From positions 1-15,357 of the forward strand of contig JAUWXS010000005.1 of assembly GCA_030616265.1 (NCBI GenBank): a stretch of DNA of 15,357 bases, in the 5' to 3' direction. Positions 5,885-13,101 of this stretch are shown in pieces; positions within the stretch are counted from its first letter, which is position 1, and each line of letters begins with the position of its first letter. Source of the DNA: Dehalococcoidia bacterium (lineage in GTDB: Bacteria; Chloroflexota; Dehalococcoidia; Dehalococcoidales; BS750m-G39). Below the pieces are notes generated by a model. That model saw nothing but the letters and a program-made list of their open reading frames with translations. It ran no database searches and was not told the origin of the DNA. The translations under genes were made by a program, and so were the position numbers.

Positions 5885-5913
5885 TTGAGCGCCAGCTATG
5901 CCTGTGCTATAAT
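5885..5913 (+). promoter_or_regulatory. Strong extended -10 promoter for prfA-prmC operon
   Basis: TTGAGC (5885-5890), exactly 17 bases, then consensus TATAAT (5908-5913) preceded by TGC, an extended -10. The predicted start, near 5920, leaves about 14 bases before the ATG at 5934, including GGAG at 5923-5926. This is the best promoter match in the window. Confidence 0.75.
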
Positions 5914-5933
5914 TCTGCTATCGGAGACAAGCC

Positions 5934-7001
5934 ATGTTGGAAAGACTAGAAAAAATAGAAAAGCACTACGAAGAGCTAAATCGGCAAATCGCCAAGCCCG
6001 AAATCGCCACCGACCTGAAAAAGGTGCGGGCGCTGGCTCAAGAGAGGGCGGTCATTGAGGATTTAGTCACCACGTACAGGCAATACAAGGCAACCGCCAA
6101 GCAGCTGGAAGAAACAAAAGCGATGCTGGACGGCGATCTGGATAAAGACATGGCCACCCTGGCCAAGCAGGAGATAGAAAGCCTGGAGACAAAGCTGGAG
6201 CGTCAGCTTCAAGAGTTGAAGCTTGCCCTCCTGCCCAAGGACGCCAACGACGACCGGGACATCATTATGGAAATTCGGGCCGGGGCTGGCGGTAATGAAG
6301 CCGGACTGTTCGCCGCCGACCTCTTCCGCATGTATTCCCGCTATGCCCAAGCTAAGGGCTGGGAGGTGGATGTTATTAATAGCAACGAGAGCGGCATCGG
6401 CGGCTTCAAGGAGATTATCTTTGAGGTAAAGGGTAAAGGCGCCTTCAGTCGCTTGAAATACGAAAGAGGAGTTCATCGGGTACAGCGGGTGCCGGTTACC
6501 GAATCTTCAGGCCGGCTCCATACCTCAACCGCCACCGTGGCCGTTCTCCCCCAGGCCAACGAGGTGGAAGTGGACATCAAACCCGACGACCTTAAGATTG
6601 ACTTCTACCACAGCCGGGGCGCGGGGGGACAGAATGTAAACAAGGTGGCCACCGCCGTCCGCATCACCCACCTCCCCACCGGCATGGTCAGCACCTGCCA
6701 GGACGAACGCTCCCAGCTAAGAAACCGGACCAAGGCGATGTCGGTGCTCCGCGCCCGCCTCCTGGATATAGAGCGCAGCAAACAGGAGGAGCAAATAACC
6801 CAACAGCGCCGCTCCCAGGTGGGCACCGGCGACCGCGCCGAAAAGATAAGGACCTACAATTTCCCCCAGGACCGTGTCTCAGACCACCGCCTCGGTAGAA
6901 ACCTGCGCAACCTGCCCCGAATACTGGATGGCGAGCTTGACGAGCTTATTGACGCCCTGGCCACCAGCGAACAGAAACGACCGGAGGGGCAACCGGCGTG
7001 A
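5934..7001 (+). CDS. prfA: Peptide chain release factor 1 (RF1)
   Basis: RF1 recognises UAA and UAG stop codons on the ribosome and triggers peptide release. The 355-aa length is standard. The stop-codon-reading tripeptide is PVT at 187-189 (RVPVTESSGR), the RF1-type PxT rather than the SPF of RF2. The catalytic GGQ is at 231-233 within SRGAGGQNVNK. DERSQLRNR (about 256-264) and the basic C-terminal region are also family blocks. The N-terminal helical domain covers residues 1-100. GGAG at 5923-5926 precedes the ATG. The gene overlaps prmC by 4 bases (GTGA), coupling the factor to the enzyme that methylates its glutamine 233. Confidence 0.98.
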   Translation: MLERLEKIEKHYEELNRQIAKPEIATDLKKVRALAQERAVIEDLVTTYRQYKATAKQLEETKAMLDGDLDKDMATLAKQEIESLETKLERQLQELKLALLPKDANDDRDIIMEIRAGAGGNEAGLFAADLFRMYSRYAQAKGWEVDVINSNESGIGGFKEIIFEVKGKGAFSRLKYERGVHRVQRVPVTESSGRLHTSTATVAVLPQANEVEVDIKPDDLKIDFYHSRGAGGQNVNKVATAVRITHLPTGMVSTCQDERSQLRNRTKAMSVLRARLLDIERSKQEEQITQQRRSQVGTGDRAEKIRTYNFPQDRVSDHRLGRNLRNLPRILDGELDELIDALATSEQKRPEGQPA

Positions 7002-7846
7002 CCCTTAAAAAGGCTCTCAGCCATGCCCGGGGCATTCTGGCCGAACACGATATCGAAGATGCCCCCCTGGAAGCCGAGCTACTGCTCAGGCATGCCCTAA
7101 AAATAGACCGAACCCAGCTATATCTAGACCTTGACCGTGAATTAAGCCCCCAGCCAGAAGAAATCTTCTGGCAACTGGTCGAGCGCCGCCTCGGTGGCGA
7201 GCCCACCGCCTACATTACCGGCCGCCGCGAATTCTACGGGCTCGACTTTTATGTCGACCCCCACACCCTCATCCCCCGCCCCGAAAGCGAGCTGCTGATG
7301 GAAACAGCCCTGAAGTTAGACAAAGACCACCCCTTATCCACCATAGCCGATATCGGCACCGGCTGCGGGGCGATTGCCATAAGCCTGGCGCTGGAACTGC
7401 CGGGGGTTAAAATCTACGCCACCGATATATCAGCCGCCGCCCTTGAGGTCGCCAGTATCAACTGCCAGAAACACGGGGTAGCCGACAGGGTTCATCTTCT
7501 CCAGGGCGATATGCTTGAGCCTTTGCCGGAGCTGGTTGACCTTATAATTGCCAATCTGCCCTATGTCAGGCAAGCAGAACTCGCCCCGACGAGCTTTGAG
7601 CCATTAATAGCCCTTGACGGCGGCGCCGACGGAACGGAAAGCATAGCCAAGCTGTGCCGCCAGGCTCAGAGCAAACTATCAGCGAGAGGCAACCTGCTTC
7701 TGGAGATAGGCCAGGGGCAGGGAGTGGTGGTAACCACATTACTGCACGGCCTCTTCCCCAACGGTGAAATAGAGGTCGTGCCTGATTTGGGCAGCATCGA
7801 GCGGATGGTAAGCCTTAATCTCAGCAAAGACAAGGTGGCCGGATAA
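6998..7846 (+). CDS. prmC: Release factor glutamine N5-methyltransferase
   Basis: PrmC uses S-adenosylmethionine to methylate the GGQ glutamine of release factors, improving termination. The 282-aa protein has the N-terminal helical release-factor-binding domain (1-75) and a Rossmann methyltransferase domain. YITGRREFYGLDF (72-84) and LIPRPESE (91-98) are strong PrmC hallmarks, with SAM motif DIGTGCGAI (118-126). The substrate-binding motif is NLPY (186-189) where the canonical form is NPPY; this keeps Asn, the second Pro and Tyr. The start is a GTG overlapping the prfA stop, with GGAGGGG at 6983-6989 as ribosome binding site. Gene order prfA-prmC is common in bacteria and supports the call. 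Confidence 0.96.
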   Translation: MTLKKALSHARGILAEHDIEDAPLEAELLLRHALKIDRTQLYLDLDRELSPQPEEIFWQLVERRLGGEPTAYITGRREFYGLDFYVDPHTLIPRPESELLMETALKLDKDHPLSTIADIGTGCGAIAISLALELPGVKIYATDISAAALEVASINCQKHGVADRVHLLQGDMLEPLPELVDLIIANLPYVRQAELAPTSFEPLIALDGGADGTESIAKLCRQAQSKLSARGNLLLEIGQGQGVVVTTLLHGLFPNGEIEVVPDLGSIERMVSLNLSKDKVAG

Positions 7847-8427
7847 TGGAGGCTGGCTCGGTCTCGGCAATACTGCTGGCGGCGGGCGAAGCCAAGCGCA
7901 TGAGGCGGCTCAAGCAGTTGATGCCCCTGGGCAACAGCACTATTCTGGAACAAACCCTGGATAACCTCCTCGGTTCTAAGATAAGCGATGTCATCGTCGT
8001 GCTGGGCTATAAAGCTGAAGAGGTCATGAAAAAAATATCGGGCCGACCGATAAAGATGGTGGTAAACCCGATCTACCGAAAGGGGATGGGCACCTCCATA
8101 GCTGCTGGGCTGAAATTCGTTGACAACCAGGCACAGGCGCTCATGCTCAGCCTCGGCGACCAGCCTTATGTCGACAGCCCCACCATCAATCGGCTGATAG
8201 ATGAATTCGGTAATAACCATAAGGGTATCGCCATCCCCACCTATAAGGGCAAGAGGGGGCACCCTCTTATCTTCGCCAGGAAATACCAGGCGCAGCTATC
8301 CCGTTTGAGCAGCGATATCGGGGGCAGAGAGATAATCAAGGAACACCCCGAAGACATCCTCGAAGTCCCCGTTGACTGCGAGGGCATTGTTATTGACATC
8401 GATACCTTACCTCCGGGTTCGCCTTGA
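7846..8427 (+). CDS. MobA/MocA-like NTP transferase family protein
   Basis: A 193-aa nucleotidyltransferase of the MobA-like (NTP_transf_3) fold. The nucleotide-binding loop is LLAAGEAKRM (10-19) followed by KQLMPL (23-28). LGDQPYVD (103-110) holds the metal-binding aspartate. RGHPLIF (137-143), DIGGREII (157-164) and DIDT (184-187) follow the order seen in molybdenum cofactor cytidylyl- and guanylyltransferase-like proteins (MocA/MobA). The usual helix after DIDT is absent and the protein ends with LPPGSP, so it is slightly short. The start codon overlaps the prmC stop by one base (TAATG), so it is the third gene of the prfA operon. No molybdoenzyme gene is in the window, so the actual substrate is open. 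The -35 of the next promoter overlaps its stop codon. Confidence 0.85.
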   Translation: MEAGSVSAILLAAGEAKRMRRLKQLMPLGNSTILEQTLDNLLGSKISDVIVVLGYKAEEVMKKISGRPIKMVVNPIYRKGMGTSIAAGLKFVDNQAQALMLSLGDQPYVDSPTINRLIDEFGNNHKGIAIPTYKGKRGHPLIFARKYQAQLSRLSSDIGGREIIKEHPEDILEVPVDCEGIVIDIDTLPPGSP

Positions 8428-8452
8428 CACTTAACCGCCCCGATGCTAAATT
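8424..8452 (+). promoter_or_regulatory. Extended -10 promoter for etfBA
   Basis: A consensus TTGACA (8424-8429), a 17-base spacer, then TAAATT (8447-8452) preceded by TGC. The predicted start, near 8459, gives a leader of about 48 bases, with AGGAGGA at 8490-8496 before the etfB ATG. The -35 overlaps the stop codon of the upstream gene. Confidence 0.65.
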
Positions 8453-8506
8453 AGTTACTTGGACTTTTAAGCGAAGGCAAGCAGTAAGCAGGAGGAATAG
8501 AGCTTT

Positions 8507-9307
8507 ATGAACATGATTGTCTGCATCAAGCAAGTTATAGACCCCGAAGCACCCCCCGCCAGCTTCAAGATCGACCCCGCGGGCAACAAGGTGGTGCCGC
8601 CCCAGGGGGTGTCGCCCGTAATTGACCCCTACGCCGAATACGGCGTCGAGGCGGCGCTCAAGATTAAGGACGCTATAGGCGGCAAGGTCACCGCCGTCAG
8701 CCTGGGCACCAACCGGCTCCGGGACATCGTCAAAAAACCGCTGGCGATGGGCGCTGACGAATTGATTTTATTAGAGGACGAAGCCTTCGACGGCGGCGAC
8801 AGCTGGTCGACCGCCTACGCTTTGGCTATGGCTATCAAGAAGATAGGCGAATACGACATCATCTTCTGCGGTCGGGAGGCATCCGACTGGAATGCGGGGC
8901 AGGTAGGCTCAGGCATCGCCGAAATCCTGGGGCTGCCCAGCGTCACCCTGGTCAAGAAGATAGAGGTAAGCGACGGCAAGGCAAAGCTGGAACGGGTAAC
9001 CGATGAAGGCTATGAGGTGATTGAGACCTCCCTACCCTGCTTAATCACGGTAAGCAACGAGATTGGCGAGCCCCGCTACCCCACCATCAAGGGGATTATG
9101 GGCGCCAAAAAGAAGGAGCCAACTATCTGGAAGCCAGCCGACATCGGCGTTGAGGCCTCCCGGATAGGGACTAGCGGCCGGCACACCAAGCTGCTCAAGC
9201 TCTTCCAGCCCGTCCGCGAAGGCAAATGCGAGATTGTTGAAGGCGAAAGCCCCGAAGAAGCGGCGGCTAACCTGGCGGCAAAACTGCGCGAAGTAAAGGT
9301 ATTATAG
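8507..9307 (+). CDS. etfB: Electron transfer flavoprotein beta subunit
   Basis: EtfB forms a heterodimer with EtfA and passes electrons between acyl-CoA-type dehydrogenases (or a ferredoxin/NADH system in anaerobes) and a membrane or soluble acceptor. The 266-aa protein starts with the family's MxxIVCIKQV. It contains NPxx-like IDPYAEYGVEAAL (39-51), the KPLAMGADELILL segment (77-89) and CGREASDWNAGQVGSGIAE (121-139), which corresponds to the EtfB nucleotide-binding signature. Length is within the normal 250-270 range. AGGAGGA at 8490-8496 fixes the start. It is followed after 10 bases by etfA. Whether this ETF is bifurcating cannot be told with confidence by eye. Confidence 0.96.
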   Translation: MNMIVCIKQVIDPEAPPASFKIDPAGNKVVPPQGVSPVIDPYAEYGVEAALKIKDAIGGKVTAVSLGTNRLRDIVKKPLAMGADELILLEDEAFDGGDSWSTAYALAMAIKKIGEYDIIFCGREASDWNAGQVGSGIAEILGLPSVTLVKKIEVSDGKAKLERVTDEGYEVIETSLPCLITVSNEIGEPRYPTIKGIMGAKKKEPTIWKPADIGVEASRIGTSGRHTKLLKLFQPVREGKCEIVEGESPEEAAANLAAKLREVKVL

Positions 9308-9317
9308 GAGTAGAGCC

Positions 9318-10316
9318 ATGGCTGAAAATAAAGGTGTTCTCATTTTCTGTGAAACTAAAGAAGATAAACTGGCGGCAATCGCCACCGAGCTGTTGGGCTG
9401 CGGCCGCAAGCTGGCTGACGACCTGGGGCAGGAGCTGTCGGCGGTGCTGGTCGGCAGCGGCCTAAGCGACCTGGCTAAAGAAGCCATCGCCTACGGCGCC
9501 GATAAGGTATATGTCGTTGACGACCCCCAGCTCAAAGATTACCAGACCGATTCCTATGTTTCGGTTATGGAAAAGGTAGTCGGGCAGGCCATGCCCCAGA
9601 TTATACTGCTGGGGCAGACCTCCATCGGTCGCGACCTGGCGCCGAGGCTGGCTTTCCACCTCAAGACGGCGGCTTCTCTGGGCTGCCTGGAGCTGGCCAT
9701 TGACCCCCGGTCCAAGCTCATGCTCCAGACCAAGCCCGTCTACGGCGGCAACGCCCTGGCTGTCTTCACCGCCGACTCCTTCCCCCAGATAGCCACCGTC
9801 AGGGCTAAGACAATGACGCCCTTAGAGCCCGACCCCTCCCGAAAAGGGGAAGTGGTTAAGGTCGACGCCGCCCTGGACCCCTCGACGATAAGGACCAAGG
9901 TATTAGAGAAGGTGGCGGAAAAGGTGGAAGGAATAAAGCTGGAAGACGCCGAGGTGGTGGTCAGCGGCGGCAGGGGCATCGGCGGCGCTGAAGGCTTTGC
10001 CCAGCTAGAGGAATTGGCCAAGATGCTTAAAGGCGCGGTGGGCGCTACCCGCCCGCCCTGCGATAACGAATGGGTGCCGGCCGGGGCGCAGATAGGTCTT
10101 ACCGGCAAGATTGTGGCCCCCGAACTCTATATCGCCGTCGCCCTATCCGGTTCCAGCCAGCACATGTCGGGCTGCTCCGGCGCCAAGACCATAGTCGCCA
10201 TAAATAAAGACTCCGAAGCCAATATATTCAGGGAAGCCCGCTTCGGCCTGGTCGGCGACTGGAAGAAGGCACTACCCGCCTTCACCGAGAAGCTTAAAGA
10301 GCTGCTCGCTGAGTAA
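9318..10316 (+). CDS. etfA: Electron transfer flavoprotein alpha subunit
   Basis: EtfA is the FAD-carrying partner of EtfB. In this 332-aa protein the N-terminal Rossmann-like domain covers about 1-190 and the C-terminal FAD domain the rest. FAD-domain landmarks are VVSGGRGIGG (214-223), GATRPPCD (242-249), GLTGKIVAPELY (260-271), SGSSQHMSG (277-285) and AINKD (294-298). There is no N-terminal ferredoxin fusion, unlike some anaerobic FixB-type proteins. AGGAG at 9306-9310 overlaps the etfB stop and serves as ribosome binding site. No dehydrogenase or EtfD-like Fe-S oxidoreductase gene is adjacent, so the partner lies elsewhere in the genome. Confidence 0.97.
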   Translation: MAENKGVLIFCETKEDKLAAIATELLGCGRKLADDLGQELSAVLVGSGLSDLAKEAIAYGADKVYVVDDPQLKDYQTDSYVSVMEKVVGQAMPQIILLGQTSIGRDLAPRLAFHLKTAASLGCLELAIDPRSKLMLQTKPVYGGNALAVFTADSFPQIATVRAKTMTPLEPDPSRKGEVVKVDAALDPSTIRTKVLEKVAEKVEGIKLEDAEVVVSGGRGIGGAEGFAQLEELAKMLKGAVGATRPPCDNEWVPAGAQIGLTGKIVAPELYIAVALSGSSQHMSGCSGAKTIVAINKDSEANIFREARFGLVGDWKKALPAFTEKLKELLAE

Positions 10317-10322
10317 AATGAT

Positions 10323-10351
10323 TTGATATTGACCTGCGGCTCTGATATGAT
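10323..10351 (+). promoter_or_regulatory. Extended -10 promoter for the NEW3/ABC operon
   Basis: TTGATA (10323-10328), 17 bases, then TATGAT (10346-10351) with TGA before it. Each hexamer is five of six or better. The predicted start, near 10358, gives a leader of about 25 bases to the ATG at 10383. Confidence 0.68.
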
Positions 10352-10382
10352 ACTGAAATAATTCATGCAAGGGGGCAAAGTA

Positions 10383-11255
10383 ATGAAAATAGGAAGAACA
10401 ATCTCTTTCTGTATCTTGCTAGCGAGCTTACTGACTCTTTTTTCGTTAAGCCCCGTTTTAGCACAGGACGAGGATACCACCATTGAGCTTACCGCTGACT
10501 ACTACAAGCTGGAGATAGTCTCCGGGGCAAGCGTCGATTTCACGGTTAGACTGGAATACACGGGCACCGAGGCGCGGGTCTTCGACCTGGTGGCTACTGG
10601 CCCTACGGACTGGACGACCTTCATTACCCCATCCTACCCCCGGGACAGGCAGATACTGGATATAAGGATGGAGCCGCCGGCAGAGGGCGAAACCTCCACC
10701 GTAGAGCAGATAGTCGTTATCGCCACCCCCGTCCCCTGGCTTATCCCCGAACTGGGGGAATACCCGATAACGGTGGAGGTAAGCTCGGGTGACATTCAGG
10801 GCGCTATTGAGCTCACGGCGGTGGTAACCTCCATACCCGCCAGCTACTCCATGTATCTCACCACGCCCGACGGTGTCCTCAGCACCACGGCTCAAGCGGG
10901 CGAGGAAAACTACTTCACTATAGCCGTAGCCAACAGCGGCACCGGCGATATCGACAGTATCAGCCTCTCCACCAACAAACCGAGGGGGTGGGCGGTTGAG
11001 CTCTCCCCGACCAATATAAGTTCCGTGACAGCGGGCAATTTCCAGACCGTAGAGATGAACATCAAGCCGCCCCCCGACGCCATCTCCGGTGACTACGAAA
11101 TTCTCGTCAGGGCATCGGGCACGCAGGCTTCGGATAGCATGGAAATCAGGGTTACCGTTAGGACGCCGGCCATCTGGGGATGGGTGGGGATTGGCATCAT
11201 AGTGCTGGTAATTGCTGGCTTAGCCGTTATCTTCATGCGTTTCAGCCGGCGGTAA
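10383..11255 (+). CDS. Secreted, membrane-anchored NEW3-domain protein
   Basis: A 290-aa extracytoplasmic protein. A signal peptide covers residues 1-27 (basic MKIGR start, hydrophobic core, VLA-Q cleavage site). Two Ig-like beta-rich regions follow: about 33-148 and 170-258. The second, with AGEENYFTIAVANSGTG, GWAVEL and GDYEILVRA, fits the NPCBM-associated NEW3 domain (alpha-galactosidase-associated). A single membrane helix at 265-286 ends in RFSRR, so the bulk faces outside. The start at 10383 is chosen because AGGGGG (10370-10375) precedes it; an ATG 18 bases earlier would spoil the signal peptide. It is 3 bases from the ABC ATPase gene and is probably the exporter's surface partner. Ligand unknown. 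Confidence 0.88.
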   Translation: MKIGRTISFCILLASLLTLFSLSPVLAQDEDTTIELTADYYKLEIVSGASVDFTVRLEYTGTEARVFDLVATGPTDWTTFITPSYPRDRQILDIRMEPPAEGETSTVEQIVVIATPVPWLIPELGEYPITVEVSSGDIQGAIELTAVVTSIPASYSMYLTTPDGVLSTTAQAGEENYFTIAVANSGTGDIDSISLSTNKPRGWAVELSPTNISSVTAGNFQTVEMNIKPPPDAISGDYEILVRASGTQASDSMEIRVTVRTPAIWGWVGIGIIVLVIAGLAVIFMRFSRR

Positions 11256-11258
11256 AAT

Positions 11259-12194
11259 ATGGGCAAAAAGATTGTAGTTAAGACCGAGGGTCTGACCAAG
11301 AAGTACGACGGGGTCACCGTAGTCGACAACCTCAACCTCCAGGTCGCCGAAAACGAGGTGTTCGGCCTGCTCGGGCCCAACGGCGCCGGCAAGACCACTA
11401 CCATTCTCATGCTGCTGGGGCTGACCGAGCCCGCATCGGGCACCGCCCAGGTCTACGGCTTCGACTCCACCCGCGAGCCGCTCAAGGTAAAGCGCCTGGC
11501 CGGCTACCTGCCGGAAAAGGTGGGCTTCTACGATACCCTCACCGCCAGGGAAAACCTCAGGTTCATCACCGAGCTTAACAACATCGGCTACGCCGAGTCC
11601 GAACCCCTCATCGAACAGGTATTGAAATCGGTAGGCTTGGGCGAGGTGGGCGACAAGACGGTGAACAAGTTCTCCCGGGGGATGAAGCAGCGCTTAGGTA
11701 TCGCCGACGTGCTGGTCAAAAAGCCCAAGGTAGCCTTTCTCGACGAACCCACCGCCGGGCTCGACCCCGAAGGCATCAACCAGATTATCGACTTGATCGC
11801 CAACCTGCCCAAAACGGGCACGACGGTGGTCTTTTCCTCCCACCGCCTCTACGAGGTGCAGCGGGTCTGCCACAGCATCGGCATACTCTCCAAGGGCAAG
11901 ATGGTGGTCGAAGGCTCTCTGGACGAAGTGGGCCGAGACGCCCTGGCTGAAGGCCGTTATCGCATAGAGGTGGAGACCGCCGAGCCCAGCCCCCAATTGG
12001 TAAAGGTTATTAAAAAGATTAAGGGAGTAAGAAAGGTAGAAGCCGAGGGCAAGGTGCTGCGCATAACCGCCGACTCCGACCTGCGGGCGGAGATTTCCAA
12101 GGCGGTGGTGCAAAGCGGCATGGCGTTAATTCAGGTTAAAATCCAGGAATTCTCCCTGGACGATATCTATATGAAGTATTTCCACGAAGGCTGA
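11259..12194 (+). CDS. ABC transporter ATP-binding protein with C-terminal extension
   Basis: A 311-aa ATPase for the permease that follows. Walker A is GPNGAGKT (39-46). The Q-loop position reads GYLPEK with Glu instead of Gln (86), common in this exporter class. The signature is FSRGMKQR (138-145), a variant of LSGGQ, followed by Walker B KVAFLDEP (157-164) and H195. Residues about 225-311 form the extra alpha/beta domain typical of NosF/CcmA-like and DUF4162-containing ATPases. No Shine-Dalgarno site is evident, and the start is 3 bases after the NEW3 gene, so translation is probably coupled. The NosDFY-like gene pattern is suggestive, but no copper or nitrous oxide gene is nearby, so I do not name it nosF. 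Confidence 0.93.
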   Translation: MGKKIVVKTEGLTKKYDGVTVVDNLNLQVAENEVFGLLGPNGAGKTTTILMLLGLTEPASGTAQVYGFDSTREPLKVKRLAGYLPEKVGFYDTLTARENLRFITELNNIGYAESEPLIEQVLKSVGLGEVGDKTVNKFSRGMKQRLGIADVLVKKPKVAFLDEPTAGLDPEGINQIIDLIANLPKTGTTVVFSSHRLYEVQRVCHSIGILSKGKMVVEGSLDEVGRDALAEGRYRIEVETAEPSPQLVKVIKKIKGVRKVEAEGKVLRITADSDLRAEISKAVVQSGMALIQVKIQEFSLDDIYMKYFHEG

Positions 12195-12203
12195 CTTTAA
12201 GAA

Positions 12204-13097
12204 ATGCTGACTATCCTGCGCAAAGAACTGGTTGACTATTTCACCAGCATAAGGTGTTTAGTATTATTTATCTTAGTATTTATCGCCAGCGCCGCCGCCA
12301 TCTATGGCGCCTACTACGGCATCCGCGAGGCGTCCATCGACCCCGGCCCCGTCTTCATCAAACTGTTCACCACCGGGGAAGACTTGCCTTCGTTAGTTGT
12401 ATTCATTGCCATGCTCGTCCCCATAATCGGCGTCGCCCTGGGCTTCGACGCCATAAACGGCGAGCGCTCCAGCGGCACGCTCAACCGCATCCTCTCCCAG
12501 CCTATTTATCGGGACAGCGTCATCAACGGCAAGTTCCTGGCGGGCATAATTACCCTGGCCATCATGATAGGGGCTATCATACTCATAGTTGGAGGCTACG
12601 GACTGAGGATGATCGGCGTGCCCCCCACTGCCGAGGAAATCATCAGGATATTTATCTACTTCATCTCGGCGGTTATCTACGGCGCTTTCTGGATGGGGCT
12701 GGCGATACTCTTCTCGGTGCTCTTCCGCAGTCTGGCTGTTTCCCTGCTATTCCCGATGGCTATCTGGATATTGCTCGGCATCCCCGCCTCCGTTTTCAAC
12801 CCCTACATCAGCTTCTTCGTGCCCGCGGTGAGCAATTCCGTGAGCGTGCAGTTGATGCTGATGCGCCTTTCCCCCTATTTCCTCTTCGAAGAGGCTTATT
12901 GGGTGCTCCTCATCCCGGCCTGGCGGGGATATGGACTGTTAACCACCACCACCAGCTCGATGCTGCCCAACCCCCTGTCTCTGGACCAGAGCCTGCTCAT
13001 CGTATGGCCCCAGCTCACGGCATTGATAGCCATAACCGCTGTCTGCTTCGCTATCAGCTATGTGGTCTTTATGAGGCAGGAGATAAGGTCTACCTAA
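12204..13097 (+). CDS. ABC-2 type permease, NosY-like
   Basis: A 297-aa membrane protein. Hydrophobic segments lie near 19-40, 62-84, 110-135, 144-170, 172-190 and 268-289. FDAINGERSSGTLNRILSQP (82-101) is the conserved cytoplasmic loop of NosY/ABC-2 permeases where the ATPase couples. A long extracytoplasmic loop (about 191-265) could contact the NEW3 protein. The gene starts 9 bases after the ATPase with only a weak AAGAA upstream. It ends at 13097, four bases from the convergent stop of the EF-G-like gene. An overlapping frame (12254-13105) is open for 283 codons but is Arg/His-rich with no family likeness and is treated as spurious. Substrate unknown. Confidence 0.93.
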   Translation: MLTILRKELVDYFTSIRCLVLFILVFIASAAAIYGAYYGIREASIDPGPVFIKLFTTGEDLPSLVVFIAMLVPIIGVALGFDAINGERSSGTLNRILSQPIYRDSVINGKFLAGIITLAIMIGAIILIVGGYGLRMIGVPPTAEEIIRIFIYFISAVIYGAFWMGLAILFSVLFRSLAVSLLFPMAIWILLGIPASVFNPYISFFVPAVSNSVSVQLMLMRLSPYFLFEEAYWVLLIPAWRGYGLLTTTTSSMLPNPLSLDQSLLIVWPQLTALIAITAVCFAISYVVFMRQEIRST

Positions 13098-13101
13098 AGT
13101 T

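Noticed and set aside
11259..13097. Naming the second transporter nosFY
   Set aside because: The resemblance is at the level of the ABC-2 class only; no nosZ, nosD or copper gene is present.
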